NCBI RefSeq assembly: GCF_023073715.1 | Contig: NZ_JADPKA010000063.1 | Coordinates: forward strand, 49,773-113,772 | Direction: 5' to 3' | Origin: Bradyrhizobium sp. 164 | GTDB lineage: Bacteria; Pseudomonadota; Alphaproteobacteria; Rhizobiales; Xanthobacteraceae | DNA length: 64,000 nucleotides | Shown here: positions 8,516-16,846 of the stretch, in pieces | How the letters are laid out: each line of letters begins with the position of its first letter | Numbering within the stretch: the stretch's first letter is position 1 | Position numbers and translations under genes: made by a program | Notes under the pieces: generated by a model | What the model was told of the DNA's origin: nothing | The model's input: only the letters and a program-made list of their open reading frames with translations | The model's database searches: none

Positions 8516-8629
8516 CACGCATTGGCCTGCCGCCGGGGTTCCACAATTCCGGCAAATGGCGGCCTCGGCTCGACCCCCGCCCCCGGACCGCCGGGCCGGG
8601 GCTGCCTGGCTTTGCGCAAAGGAGCGGAC

Positions 8630-8917
8630 ATGAAAGCACTCGTCATCGCAGGGCTCATTGCGGCGCTCGCGTCTCAATCCATCGCGCTTGCGCAAGGCGG
8701 CGCGGGTGCGTCCAGGACCGGGTCGAGCATCGATTCGACCGGCACAGGCGGCACGACCGGAGCAGGCGCCTCGGGCCTCAATACGTCATCGGATAACAAC
8801 AGCGGCGGCGCGAGCGCGCCGGCCAAGTCGTCAACGACCCGGCCAGGGGACAACGACCCCAGGCAAACCCAGGGCGGTCAGCAGGCCATGCCGAACTCCG
8901 GCTCGAACCGCAAATAG
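8630..8917 (+). CDS. Small secreted Gly/Ser/Thr-rich protein
   Basis: A 95-residue protein with a Sec signal peptide (MKALVIAGLIAALASQSIA, cleavage after ALAQ or ALA) and a mature part of low complexity, made almost only of Gly, Ser, Thr, Asn, Ala and Pro, with no Cys. The ATG at 8630 follows AAAGGAG. It should be periplasmic or exported and largely disordered. Proteins of this appearance are common hypotheticals in Bradyrhizobium and relatives; function unknown. It is convergent with the cyclase gene that follows. Confidence 0.65.
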   Translation: MKALVIAGLIAALASQSIALAQGGAGASRTGSSIDSTGTGGTTGAGASGLNTSSDNNSGGASAPAKSSTTRPGDNDPRQTQGGQQAMPNSGSNRK

Positions 8918-8955
8918 GCGCCGCTGGGTCGAATTCAGCCGGCGCCGTGCGCCGC

Positions 8956-10149
8956 TCACCCCTGATACGCAAACAGCTCGATCGGGTCGCTGAAGCCGCG
9001 CACCTCGTGCTGGCCGACATGCTCCAGCGCGAACTCCTTCTCCACCAGTTCGGCGAAGGCGCGCGACAGCAGCACCGTTCGTCCGAGCTGCTTCGTGAGC
9101 GCCTCCAAGCGCGAGGCCATGTTGACGGCGGGGCCGATCACGGTGAAATCGAGCCGGCTGGTTGAACCGATATTGCCGTACATGACGTCCCCGACATGGA
9201 CGCCGATACCGTAATTGAGCGGCGCGCGGCTGGTCGCACTGTTCCGCTCGTTCAAGGCGGCCATGGCCTTGCGGGCTTCGGTCACGACATGGAGCAGGTT
9301 GGCGCAAGCGTCGGGCTGGCTGAGCGGGAAGATGGCGAGCAAGCCGTCGCCGATGAATTTGAGGATTTCGCCGCCATACCGTGCGATGGGTTCGGACATC
9401 GCGTCGAAATAGTCGTTGAGGAGATCGATGACGTCATCGCGCGGCCAATTGTCCGAGATCTTTGTGAAATCTCTGAGGTCGCAGATCATGATCGCGGCGC
9501 GCACCGTCGTGCCGGTACCGCGCCTGGTGGCGCCGGCCAGGATCAACTCGCCGGCATGGTGGCCGACATAGGTCTCGAGGAGCGTGCGCGCCAGGCGGTT
9601 CTTGACGCGGATCTCGCTGACCAGCGCCAACACCGGCAGCAGCTTCTTCAGGCCGGCGATATGCGTATCGTCGAACCCCCCGGGACGATCGGTGGCGAAG
9701 GTGACGAGGTGGCGCTTGCCGAGCGTGTGGTAGAGCGGCCAGGCCACATAATCGGTCAGGCCTCGCGCCCGCATCTCGTCGTAGAGCGCGTGCTTGCGGC
9801 CGAGCGAACGATCCTGCTCCAGCCGCTCGCGCACCTCGGCGGCGCCGTCAAGGATCTCATTGGCGGCGCTGCCGATGTATTCGGAGCGCTCACGAACGTC
9901 GTAGTCGACAAGTGCAATCTCCGCCTCGCGCATCCCGTCGGACCACATCATCCGCGCTCCCAGCCATTGCGGGTGATGGATCAGGATGTGAAGCGTCGAC
10001 CGCTTGAGCGGGATGCCGGCCTGCTGGAGGCGGACGCACATCTGCGCAAAGATGTTATCGACGAAGCGCTCGTCGCGCGTGCCGTTGGTCAGCCAGTCGA
10101 CGACTTTGTCGGCTTGCGTGGCGGGGGCGTGAATGTCTGGCGCGTCCAT
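8956..10149 (-). CDS. Adenylate/guanylate cyclase with N-terminal GAF-like sensor region
   Basis: A 397-residue soluble protein. The first 190 residues form a region I read as GAF-like (segments such as YVAWPLYHTLGKRHLVTFAT and a helix ending in IRVKNRLARTLLETYVG). The C-terminal class III cyclase has the metal-binding Asp pair in IMICDLRDFT and FIGDGLLAIF and the transition-state Asn/Arg motif GPAVNMASRLEAL, so it is expected to be active. The start at 10149 is preceded closely by GGGGCAGGAT. This architecture (sensor, short linker, cyclase ending ELFAYQG) is common in rhizobia; the signal it senses is unknown. Confidence 0.88.
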   Translation of the reverse strand: MDAPDIHAPATQADKVVDWLTNGTRDERFVDNIFAQMCVRLQQAGIPLKRSTLHILIHHPQWLGARMMWSDGMREAEIALVDYDVRERSEYIGSAANEILDGAAEVRERLEQDRSLGRKHALYDEMRARGLTDYVAWPLYHTLGKRHLVTFATDRPGGFDDTHIAGLKKLLPVLALVSEIRVKNRLARTLLETYVGHHAGELILAGATRRGTGTTVRAAIMICDLRDFTKISDNWPRDDVIDLLNDYFDAMSEPIARYGGEILKFIGDGLLAIFPLSQPDACANLLHVVTEARKAMAALNERNSATSRAPLNYGIGVHVGDVMYGNIGSTSRLDFTVIGPAVNMASRLEALTKQLGRTVLLSRAFAELVEKEFALEHVGQHEVRGFSDPIELFAYQG

Positions 10150-10209
10150 ATCCTGCCCCTTTGAGCGGCGGTCTGCATCGGGCAGATATCGTGCTGCGGC
10201 GCGACGGCG

Positions 10210-10848
10210 TCAACCTGGCCAGTTGCCCGGTTTGTGCGCAGCCGCCGTTTGGGGAGGCGCCATCTCACCGACGATCCGGATCGACCCCAACACCGCCAGA
10301 CCCGATGCGAGCGCGAGGCTCGACGGCTCGGTGAGTTCGACCTTCAGCGTGCCGCCATCGGGAATCGCGAAGCCCTCCCCGCCAAGACGGACGCTGCAAT
10401 CGCCCCGAACCGCGTAAACCAGATGCGTGCCGGCAAACAACGACCGATCGCCGGGCGGCCCGAGCGCTTCGAGCTCGATCTCGACCGCACCACGCCGCGC
10501 CATCAGGTTCACGACCTCGACCGGACCGGCCTCAAGCTTCGTCACGATCTCGAGCTCCCCGGCGAACCGCACGGTCGTGAAAGGTTCTCGTTCATCGAAT
10601 TCCTGCGCAGGCGACTTCAGCACCAGCCCGCGCCCGCCCACAACCATCTGGAGGCGGTCGATGCCGGGCATGTAGGAGAACGGACCGGACGTAACGATTG
10701 GCGTACTGGCAAAGCGCCAGAGCAGGCTGTCCCAATCCTTCACCGGTGCATCACCGCGATGGGCATCCACGATGTCGGTGAAAACGCCGCCGCCGTTTTT
10801 CCACGGCGAGCGGGTGTAGTGTTCGGGCTTGAGCAGCGTGGTTTTCAT
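10210..10848 (-). CDS. hutD: HutD-family protein
   Basis: A 212-residue cupin-like protein of the HutD/Ves family, starting MKTTLLKPEHYTRSPWKNGGGV, whose SPWKNGGG block is diagnostic, and continuing with WRFASTPIVTSGPFSYMPGIDR. In Pseudomonas, HutD tunes histidine catabolism, probably by buffering an intermediate such as formylglutamate or urocanate. No other hut genes are in this window, so the link with histidine is from family membership only. I prefer the ATG at 10848, where homology begins, over one 36 bases upstream. Confidence 0.85.
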   Translation of the reverse strand: MKTTLLKPEHYTRSPWKNGGGVFTDIVDAHRGDAPVKDWDSLLWRFASTPIVTSGPFSYMPGIDRLQMVVGGRGLVLKSPAQEFDEREPFTTVRFAGELEIVTKLEAGPVEVVNLMARRGAVEIELEALGPPGDRSLFAGTHLVYAVRGDCSVRLGGEGFAIPDGGTLKVELTEPSSLALASGLAVLGSIRIVGEMAPPQTAAAHKPGNWPG

Positions 10849-10915
10849 ATCCGCATCATGCCCGTGCTGGGCAGACTTTGCCAACCGGTTTGGCGGCGCG
10901 CGCTTCTGCGTCGTG

Positions 10916-11098
10916 CTATTTCGCGGTCAACGCTGCAACCGGACGGCATGAGACATCGGGCGCCGCGGCTGAATATTGCCGACAGCGGTCGCGCGCGGCT
11001 TCGCCGGTGAACTTGTTGGGACCAGGGCCGAGACGGCCAGGCGTGCTGACCGTTAGCCTGGCGATCGCCCGAAGCTGCCGTCCTGGATCGACGTTCAT
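10916..11098 (-). CDS. Possible small basic hypothetical protein
   Basis: A 60-codon frame starting ATG at 11098, preceded by AAGGGGAAACACC, which is a good ribosome binding site with suitable spacing. The product is rich in Arg, Ala and Pro (for example LTVSTPGRLGPGPNKF) with two Cys near the end, no signal peptide and no recognised family. The only support is the ribosome binding site and an intact frame, so it could easily be spurious. Confidence 0.28.
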   Translation of the reverse strand: MNVDPGRQLRAIARLTVSTPGRLGPGPNKFTGEAARDRCRQYSAAAPDVSCRPVAALTAK

Positions 11099-11324
11099 GG
11101 TGTTTCCCCTTCGGTCGGACACGGTTCCTGTCATTGCTCTTCGCTGGCTTCCGTCGTTCGTTACCTCTAGCCGGTCCAATCCGACGCGGCCAATGCTCTC
11201 CCGCTAATGTCTCAATAGCGCCAACGCATTGGATTTGAACGGCCGCCTGCCCGCTAATCCTGACCCAAGCGCGCCTTCGTGTGCCAGATCCAAGCGGTCT
11301 CACGGATTCGTGAGCAGCTTCTTA

Positions 11325-11350
11325 GTAACGCGGGCTGCGCGCGGAGCGAA
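11325..11350 (+). promoter_or_regulatory. SigF-type ECF promoter of the bufferin operon
   Basis: GTAACG, 16 bases, CGAA. This matches, with one change (GTAACC to GTAACG), the GTAACC-N16-CGAA motif known for the Caulobacter ECF factor SigF, whose regulon includes operons of this type. It ends 56 bases before the bufA start codon, a sensible distance. I infer transcription by a SigF-like factor encoded outside this window. Confidence 0.65.
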
Positions 11351-11406
11351 GGAGATTATGCGCTTTCGCCTGCCAGGCGATGCCATTTCGAACAGGAGAA
11401 ACTCCG

Positions 11407-11712
11407 ATGTCTGCCAAGCACGTCGTCACGTCGATCGTTCTCGCCGGCGCGGCGTCAACCGCCCTCGCCACCCTCGCGGCCGCCGGTCCGCTGACCAAGG
11501 CGGAGGCCGATGCGGCCGTCGCCGCCAAAAAAGAAAAATGCTTCGGCGTCGCGCTCAAGGGCCAGAACGATTGCGCGGCGGGGCCGGGCACGACCTGCCA
11601 GGGCACATCCACCGTCGATTTCCAGGGCAACGCCTGGAAGTTCGTGCAGGGCGGCACCTGCACCAGCATCGAGCTGCCGAACGGCAAGAAGGGTTCGCTC
11701 AAGCCGGTCTAA
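11407..11712 (+). CDS. bufA: Bufferin precursor BufA1-type (DUF2282), copper-binding RiPP
   Basis: A 101-residue secreted precursor. The Sec signal peptide (SIVLAGAASTALATLAAA) is followed by the DUF2282 core with four conserved Cys: KEKCFGVAL, GQNDCAAG, GTTCQGT and GGTCTSI. In characterised bufferins, the partner enzyme oxidises cysteines in the core to thiooxazole heterocycles that bind copper after export to the periplasm. AGGAG precedes the ATG at 11407. It is first in a four-gene operon with bufB, bufC and a DoxX gene, downstream of a SigF-type promoter. The Cys pattern fits the family well; metal specificity is inferred. Confidence 0.9.
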   Translation: MSAKHVVTSIVLAGAASTALATLAAAGPLTKAEADAAVAAKKEKCFGVALKGQNDCAAGPGTTCQGTSTVDFQGNAWKFVQGGTCTSIELPNGKKGSLKPV

Positions 11713-11757
11713 TGCACCGCGTCGCGCCCACGACAACAGTGAAGAGCGGAGGAGACC

Positions 11758-12672
11758 ATGACGACGGCAATCGTGCCCGAGGCGTCTGCGGTGCCACTCC
11801 GCTACTCCGCTCCCATCGGCGGTGTTGCCGGGACGAGCTTCAAGCCCGAGCACCTCCAGGCCATCCTGAGCACGGGCCGGCAATGCGGCTTCTTCGAGGT
11901 GCATGCCGAAAACTATATGGGCGCGGGCGGCCCGCCGCATCGCGCGCTGGAGGCGATCCGCCGCGACCATCCGCTGTCGCTGCACGGCGTCTGCATGTCG
12001 ATCGGCGGACCCCAGCCGCTCGATAAGGCGCATCTGGCCCGCTTCCGAGGTTTGGTAGCTCGCTACCAACCAGCGCTGGTCTCCGAACACCTTGCCTGGT
12101 CAACGCATGAGACCAGCTTCTTCAACGATCTTCTGCCGCTGCCCTACACCGAAGCGACGCTGGCTCGCGTCTGCGACCACATCGACCAGGTGCAGGACGC
12201 GATCCGCCGTCCGTTGCTATTGGAAAATCCGTCGACCTATGTCGCCTTTCGCGAATCGTCGATGAGCGAGACCGATTTCATCCGCGCCATTGCCGAACGC
12301 ACCGGCTGCGGGCTGCTGCTCGACATCAACAACGTCTTCGTATCCGCGACCAATCACGGATTCTCCGCGCTTGAGTACCTCGCGGAATTTCCGCTGGCGC
12401 ACGTCGGGGAGATCCACCTCGCCGGCCACGCAGAGCAGGCCGATGACGAAGGCGACCTGCTGCTGATCGACAGCCATGACGGCCCGGTCGCAGATGCCGT
12501 TTGGAAGCTATTCGAGATCGTCATCCGGCGCCGCGGTGGCGTGCCGACGCTGATCGAATGGGATAGCAAGATTCCGGACTGGCCGGTGCTGCAGGCGGAA
12601 GCCGCCGCCGCACAGGCAATCCTCGATCGCTGCAATCAGACTGCGACTGCGGGAGACCGTCATGCCACCTGA
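11758..12672 (+). CDS. bufB: BufB, MNIO-family (DUF692) cysteine-modifying iron enzyme
   Basis: A 304-residue TIM-barrel enzyme of the multinuclear non-heme iron oxidative enzyme family (DUF692). Visible metal-ligand blocks are FFEVHAENYMG, LSLHGVCMS, SEHLAWS, LLLENPSTYV, LDINNVFV, GEIHLAGH and IEWDSKIPDW. It is expected to modify BufA cysteines in the cytoplasm before export. The ATG at 11758 follows GGAGGAG-like sequence (CGGAGGAGACC), 45 bases after bufA. Its stop overlaps the bufC start by 11 bases, which implies translational coupling. Confidence 0.92.
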   Translation: MTTAIVPEASAVPLRYSAPIGGVAGTSFKPEHLQAILSTGRQCGFFEVHAENYMGAGGPPHRALEAIRRDHPLSLHGVCMSIGGPQPLDKAHLARFRGLVARYQPALVSEHLAWSTHETSFFNDLLPLPYTEATLARVCDHIDQVQDAIRRPLLLENPSTYVAFRESSMSETDFIRAIAERTGCGLLLDINNVFVSATNHGFSALEYLAEFPLAHVGEIHLAGHAEQADDEGDLLLIDSHDGPVADAVWKLFEIVIRRRGGVPTLIEWDSKIPDWPVLQAEAAAAQAILDRCNQTATAGDRHAT

Positions 12673-13441
12673 GCAGGACCTGTCCTTTGCCGCCGCCTTT
12701 ACGCCGGGACTGCTGGACCCCACGCGGGCGGCGCCCGCGATCGTGGCGGGTCCGAACGGCAAGGCCGCCGGCAAGCGCTACGCCGTCTACCGCAACAATG
12801 TCACGGTGAGCCTGATCGATGCCCTCGCCGCGATCTATCCGGCGGTGCAGCGCATCACCGGTCCTGATTTCTTCCGTGCCATGGCGCGCTTCCACATCCG
12901 TAGCAGCCCGCCCACTTCCCCGCTGCTGTTCGAATATGGCCGCGAGTTTGCCGACTTCATCACACGTTATGAGTATGCGCAGACAATGCCCTGGCTTGCG
13001 GATGTTGCACGCATCGAGCGGGCGTGGCTCGATGCCTACCATGCGCAGGACGCCGCGCCGTTATCGGCCGCTGCGCTGGCGGCCTTCGCCTCGGAACGGT
13101 TGGCCGATCTCGTCTTCATCGCGCATCCGGCGCTGCGCATCGTGCGCTCGTCCTTCTCGGCAGTGACGATCTTTGCCGCCAACCGCGACGACGCACCGGT
13201 CGGGCGCATTGACGCGTCGACGCCGGAAGACGCGCTGATCACCCGGCCCGAATTCGACGTTATGGTGCGGCGCCTTCCGCCCGGCGGCGCAGTGTTTGCC
13301 GAACGTCTTGCGTCGGGCGAGCCACTTCGCGGGGCCGCCGCGTCGGCGCTGGATGCATGCCCCGATTTCGATCTCGCTTCCAACATCACCGGCCTGATCG
13401 AGGCTGGCGCATTCACTTCGCTTGCTCTCGGAGACGCATGA
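12662..13441 (+). CDS. bufC: BufC (DUF2063), RiPP-recognition partner of BufB
   Basis: A 259-residue protein whose first part is the DUF2063 domain (LSFAAAFTPGLLDP, then KRYAVYRNNVTVSLIDALAA and TSPLLFEYGREFADFI). Such proteins were once annotated as DNA-binding, but in bufferin-like and methanobactin-like pathways they partner the MNIO enzyme and help it recognise the precursor. The start overlaps the end of bufB by 11 bases, and its own stop overlaps the next start in ATGA, so the whole operon is translationally coupled. Confidence 0.9.
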   Translation: MPPEQDLSFAAAFTPGLLDPTRAAPAIVAGPNGKAAGKRYAVYRNNVTVSLIDALAAIYPAVQRITGPDFFRAMARFHIRSSPPTSPLLFEYGREFADFITRYEYAQTMPWLADVARIERAWLDAYHAQDAAPLSAAALAAFASERLADLVFIAHPALRIVRSSFSAVTIFAANRDDAPVGRIDASTPEDALITRPEFDVMVRRLPPGGAVFAERLASGEPLRGAAASALDACPDFDLASNITGLIEAGAFTSLALGDA

Positions 13442-13950
13442 TGATCACCGATCAACGCATGACTGCGGGAAGCGCCCTGCCATCACTTGGGTTGCTGCTC
13501 GACAAGGCCAACTCTCTGATACGGACGATTGCCGCGCCCTCGCTCGTTCAGCTCGTGCTGCGCGCGGCGCTCGCCGTTCCCTTCTGGCGCTCGGGCATTC
13601 TCAAGTGGGACGGCTTCCTCAGGCTCAACGACACCGCGGTGACGCTGTTCAGCGACGAGTTCATGCTGCACCTGCCCGGCGGGCCCTATCACTTTCCTGC
13701 GCCGGCGGTAATGGCCTTCCTGTCGGGATGTGGCGAGATCATGTTTCCAATCCTGCTGGTGCTGGGTCTCGGCACACGGTTCGCTGCGCTCGGATTATTG
13801 TGCATGACCGTCATCGTCGAGCTCACCGTGCCCGACGGCTGGCCGATTCACCTCACCTGGACGGCCATGGCACTCGCCCTCATGGCTTACGGGCCCGGTT
13901 ACATCTCGCTCGATCATCTAATCTGTCGCGCGCGATCGTACGCACGATAG
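13438..13950 (+). CDS. DoxX-family membrane protein of the bufferin operon
   Basis: A 170-residue inner-membrane protein with four hydrophobic segments of the DoxX fold (LVLRAALAVPFWRSGILKWD, then VMAFLSGCGEIMFPILLVLG, LGLLCMTVIVEL and MALALMAYG). DoxX-like proteins commonly close bufABC operons; a redox role tied to bufferin maturation has been suggested, but is not established. The ATG at 13438 overlaps the bufC stop in ATGA; the adjacent ATG at 13441 is an alternative. No further gene follows on this strand before a 225-base gap. Confidence 0.85.
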   Translation: MMITDQRMTAGSALPSLGLLLDKANSLIRTIAAPSLVQLVLRAALAVPFWRSGILKWDGFLRLNDTAVTLFSDEFMLHLPGGPYHFPAPAVMAFLSGCGEIMFPILLVLGLGTRFAALGLLCMTVIVELTVPDGWPIHLTWTAMALALMAYGPGYISLDHLICRARSYAR

Positions 13951-14175
13951 GACGCTGGGCGCCTTGCATCCCGCTCAACCCGCTATCGACCGCGGGCGTC
14001 TGCGCGGTGCGGCCCGCAGCGGCGGCGCGAAATCGTAGAACGGATGGCCGGCTTGGCCGACATCGCCTGGAGCGCGCCCGATGCGGAAACCGGCCTGGCT
14101 CGCATCTTTGCTGGCGCGGTGAGCTAGCGGTCCATGGTAGCTTGATCTCGCGTCTGAACCTTCAGCGAGGCAAGC

Positions 14176-14988
14176 ATGACCGACACCGACAAGGTTTTCG
14201 CCGGCTCCGTCCCAAAACTCTACGACGAATATCTCGTCCCGATGATCTTCGCCGCCTATGCCGATGACATCGCAAGACGCGTCGCCGCGCTCTCGCCTTC
14301 CGTATTGCTCGAGATCGCGGCCGGTACCGGCGCGGTGACGCGCGCCGTGGCGGCGGCGCTGCCACGCAGCGTCCGCTATGTTGCGACCGATCTCAACGAG
14401 CCGATGCTCGCGGTTGCAGCGCAGCGTCAGGCAGACGATGCTCGCATTGTCTGGCGCCAGGCGGATGCGTTGGCTCTTGCGTTCGGCGACGCCGAATTCG
14501 ACGTGGTCTGCTGCCAGTTCGGCGCCATGTTCTTTCCGGATCGCGTCAAGGGCTATTCCGAAGCAAAGCGCGTTTTGAAGCCGAGCGGCACGTTCCTCTT
14601 CAACGTCTGGGACCGCATCGAGGACAACGTGTTCGCCCACGATACAACGATCGCCTTGGCCAAGCTGTTTCCCGATGATCCGCCGCGTTTCATGGCCCGG
14701 ACACCGCACGGCTATTTCGACCATGCGATCATCAGGGCCGATCTCGAACGGGCAGGTTTTGGCAGCGTCTCGATCGAAACGCGATCCGCAATCAGCCGCG
14801 CGCCAACGGCGGAATACGTGGCGATCGCCTACTGCCAGGGCACGCCGCTGCGCGGCGAGATCGAGGCAAGAAGCGGTGGCGACCTTCAAGCTGCGACTGA
14901 CGCGGTCACTGAGGCGATCCGGATGCGCCATGGCTCCGGACCGGTCGAAGCCAAGATTCAGGCTCTGGTGATCACGGCGCGGCTGTAA
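14176..14988 (+). CDS. Class I SAM-dependent methyltransferase
   Basis: A 270-residue soluble methyltransferase. The SAM-binding glycine motif is VLLEIAAGTGAVTRAVA, followed by the acidic loop YVATDLNEPML and the post-motif segment DVVCCQFGAMFFPDR, as in UbiE-like small-molecule methyltransferases. The ATG at 14176 follows GCGAGGCAAGC. The substrate cannot be predicted from sequence. It stands alone: the upstream 225 bases hold no supported gene and the next gene is convergent. Confidence 0.85.
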   Translation: MTDTDKVFAGSVPKLYDEYLVPMIFAAYADDIARRVAALSPSVLLEIAAGTGAVTRAVAAALPRSVRYVATDLNEPMLAVAAQRQADDARIVWRQADALALAFGDAEFDVVCCQFGAMFFPDRVKGYSEAKRVLKPSGTFLFNVWDRIEDNVFAHDTTIALAKLFPDDPPRFMARTPHGYFDHAIIRADLERAGFGSVSIETRSAISRAPTAEYVAIAYCQGTPLRGEIEARSGGDLQAATDAVTEAIRMRHGSGPVEAKIQALVITARL

Positions 14989-15016
14989 GCCTGCGCCGCA
15001 GGCGATCTCGGCGTCC

Positions 15017-16570
15017 CTACCAAAAGCCTCGCTGCACCGGCTGCGTCGATTGGTAATACTGATACTGGCCTCTCCGGCGCGGATTGACCGGTTGCACGTA
15101 CGGATCGCGCTGAAAGAAGAAGCCGAAGCCGTTGCCGCCATTGTCCCAGCCGTCATCGCTCGCGATCATGGCAGGCGCGGTCGGCTTGCGGGTGATGAAG
15201 CCGCCCTGCGGCTGATTGCTCAGCACCGCGACGAACTCGGTGCGATAGTTGGTCTCGCTGCTCAGCGGCTCGTCCGAGATGATGATCGAGGAGCGCGGCA
15301 ACGCGGTCGGCGCGATACGATCGAGCACGTCCTGCGGGATGGTGATCCGGTCGAGCGCGGCCCTCGCCTCGTCGCCGTTTTCGATCGTGACCACGCTCCA
15401 GCGCAGGCCCGTATCGGTCCTCGCCATCGCCGTGAAGATATGCGTGCCGAGCGGCTGGTCTGGATTGCGGATCGTGACGGGGACCTCGATCCTGGTGTCG
15501 AATACCTCGCCGCCGCCATCGGGTGCCGGCTTGTGGGTGTTTCGCCGCACGTACAGCTTCTGCGTCGCACGACTGATGTAGACCGAGACCGGCTCGAGCG
15601 CGAGCTTTGCATCGGTCGCCGCCTTCACGGCGTCGGCTTTCCTGGCCGCCGCGACCTTGGCGGCCTCCTTGGTGGCGGCGACGGCCTCGCGCTTCGGCTG
15701 CGCCGCGGCCTTTGCGGCATCGAGCTGCGTCGCTGCATCCGCAGCCTTGGCGGCGGCCTTCTGCTTCAGCTCCTCGGCCTTGGTCCGGGCCTGATCGGTC
15801 TTTGCGTTCGCGAGCATCTTGTCGGCGAAAGCGAGCTCGGCGTCGGCGCGAGCCTTCTGCTGTTCCAGCTTGCGCAGCCCCGCCGGCAGCGAAGCGGCTT
15901 CTTTTGCGGCTGCCGATGCGGCCTTCTTGGCCTCGTCGGCGGCCCTGGTGGCCTCCTCCGCCTCGGCGGAGAGCTTGTCGGCACGGCTCGGCGCCGCCGC
16001 AATGGCCTCCCGCTTCGGCATGAAAAGCGAAGGGTGGGAGAACTGGGTCGGGACCGTATCGTCCGGCGAGATGATCACGCGCATCCCGATATACGTCTTG
16101 TCGAACAGATTCTCGGCAAAGCCGAACGGCATGCGCACGCAGCCATGTGAGGCGGCATAGCCGGGCAGCGGCCCGCCGTGCAGCGCGATGCCATTCCAGG
16201 TGATGCGCTGCATGTGCGGCATCCAGGCATCGTCATACATGGTCGAGCGGTGGTCCTTGTCCTTCTCGATGATGGCAAAGACGCCCGCCGGCGTCTCGCG
16301 TCCCGTGGTGCCGGTCGACACCGGCGCGCGCAGGATCCAGCCGTCGGAATCGTAGAAGGTGACCTGCTGGCTCTTGATCGACACGATCGCCATGATCGGC
16401 TCGCCGGCTACGCGCGGCGCCACCGCCTCGACCGGCTGACGGGCTTGCTTGGCAGCCGTCACCGGCGCCACCGCCGCAAACATGGCCAGCGTCGCAAGCG
16501 CAATGATCCCGGCAGGCCCCTGACGCCGCACCGCCCTGGTGGATTGCGCCGTCGTCGATCGGTTTTTCAT
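15017..16570 (-). CDS. L,D-transpeptidase (YkuD) with Ala/Lys-rich coiled-coil insert
   Basis: A 517-residue exported cell-wall enzyme. After a signal-anchor (GIIALATLAMFAAVAPVTAA), residues about 58-160 form the YkuD catalytic domain with His131, His142 and nucleophile Cys144 in the order HGGPLPGYAASHGCVRMP. Residues about 190-345 are a long Ala/Lys/Glu-rich, coiled-coil-like segment. A C-terminal part of about 170 residues follows, beginning PVSVYISRATQKLYVRRN, that resembles a second, degenerate substrate-binding region without a catalytic Cys. It likely forms 3-3 crosslinks or attaches proteins to peptidoglycan. The ATG at 16570 is preceded by GAGGATGGC. Confidence 0.87.
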   Translation of the reverse strand: MKNRSTTAQSTRAVRRQGPAGIIALATLAMFAAVAPVTAAKQARQPVEAVAPRVAGEPIMAIVSIKSQQVTFYDSDGWILRAPVSTGTTGRETPAGVFAIIEKDKDHRSTMYDDAWMPHMQRITWNGIALHGGPLPGYAASHGCVRMPFGFAENLFDKTYIGMRVIISPDDTVPTQFSHPSLFMPKREAIAAAPSRADKLSAEAEEATRAADEAKKAASAAAKEAASLPAGLRKLEQQKARADAELAFADKMLANAKTDQARTKAEELKQKAAAKAADAATQLDAAKAAAQPKREAVAATKEAAKVAAARKADAVKAATDAKLALEPVSVYISRATQKLYVRRNTHKPAPDGGGEVFDTRIEVPVTIRNPDQPLGTHIFTAMARTDTGLRWSVVTIENGDEARAALDRITIPQDVLDRIAPTALPRSSIIISDEPLSSETNYRTEFVAVLSNQPQGGFITRKPTAPAMIASDDGWDNGGNGFGFFFQRDPYVQPVNPRRRGQYQYYQSTQPVQRGFW

Positions 16571-16846
16571 GCCATCCTCGGTCGAACTGCCAGTCCGCTG
16601 GTGTCGGTCAAATGTCAAATTGCGATCTCTGGATTAAGAAATCGCATCCGCCTTACGTTCCGTCTGTGGCGAGATTCGGCACGTTCCCGCGACAAATCTC
16701 TCATATACGACGGTTCACATCGGCGGAAGGCGGCCTCCGGCCGAAGCTGGCCCGAAGCCGGCCCTCGATCGCTGCGGCAGAATGTCCGGCTAACATGGTT
16801 CAGCTGCACGGGACAATGCCGGGAGCGGTCAGGCTCGCCTTGGTCG

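Larger units (their letters stand above)
10849..11406. other. Intergenic region with bufA promoter and a doubtful small ORF
   Basis: About 560 bases between hutD and the bufferin operon. It holds the SigF-type promoter at 11325-11350 and a possible 60-codon minus-strand gene (10916-11098). I see no other gene. Confidence 0.5.

Noticed and set aside
13951..14175. A short plus-strand frame reading MAGLADIAWSAPDAETGLARIF before the methyltransferase
   Set aside because: It looks protein-like but has no start with a ribosome binding site and no recognisable family; it could be the C-terminal remnant of a lost gene, which I cannot support.
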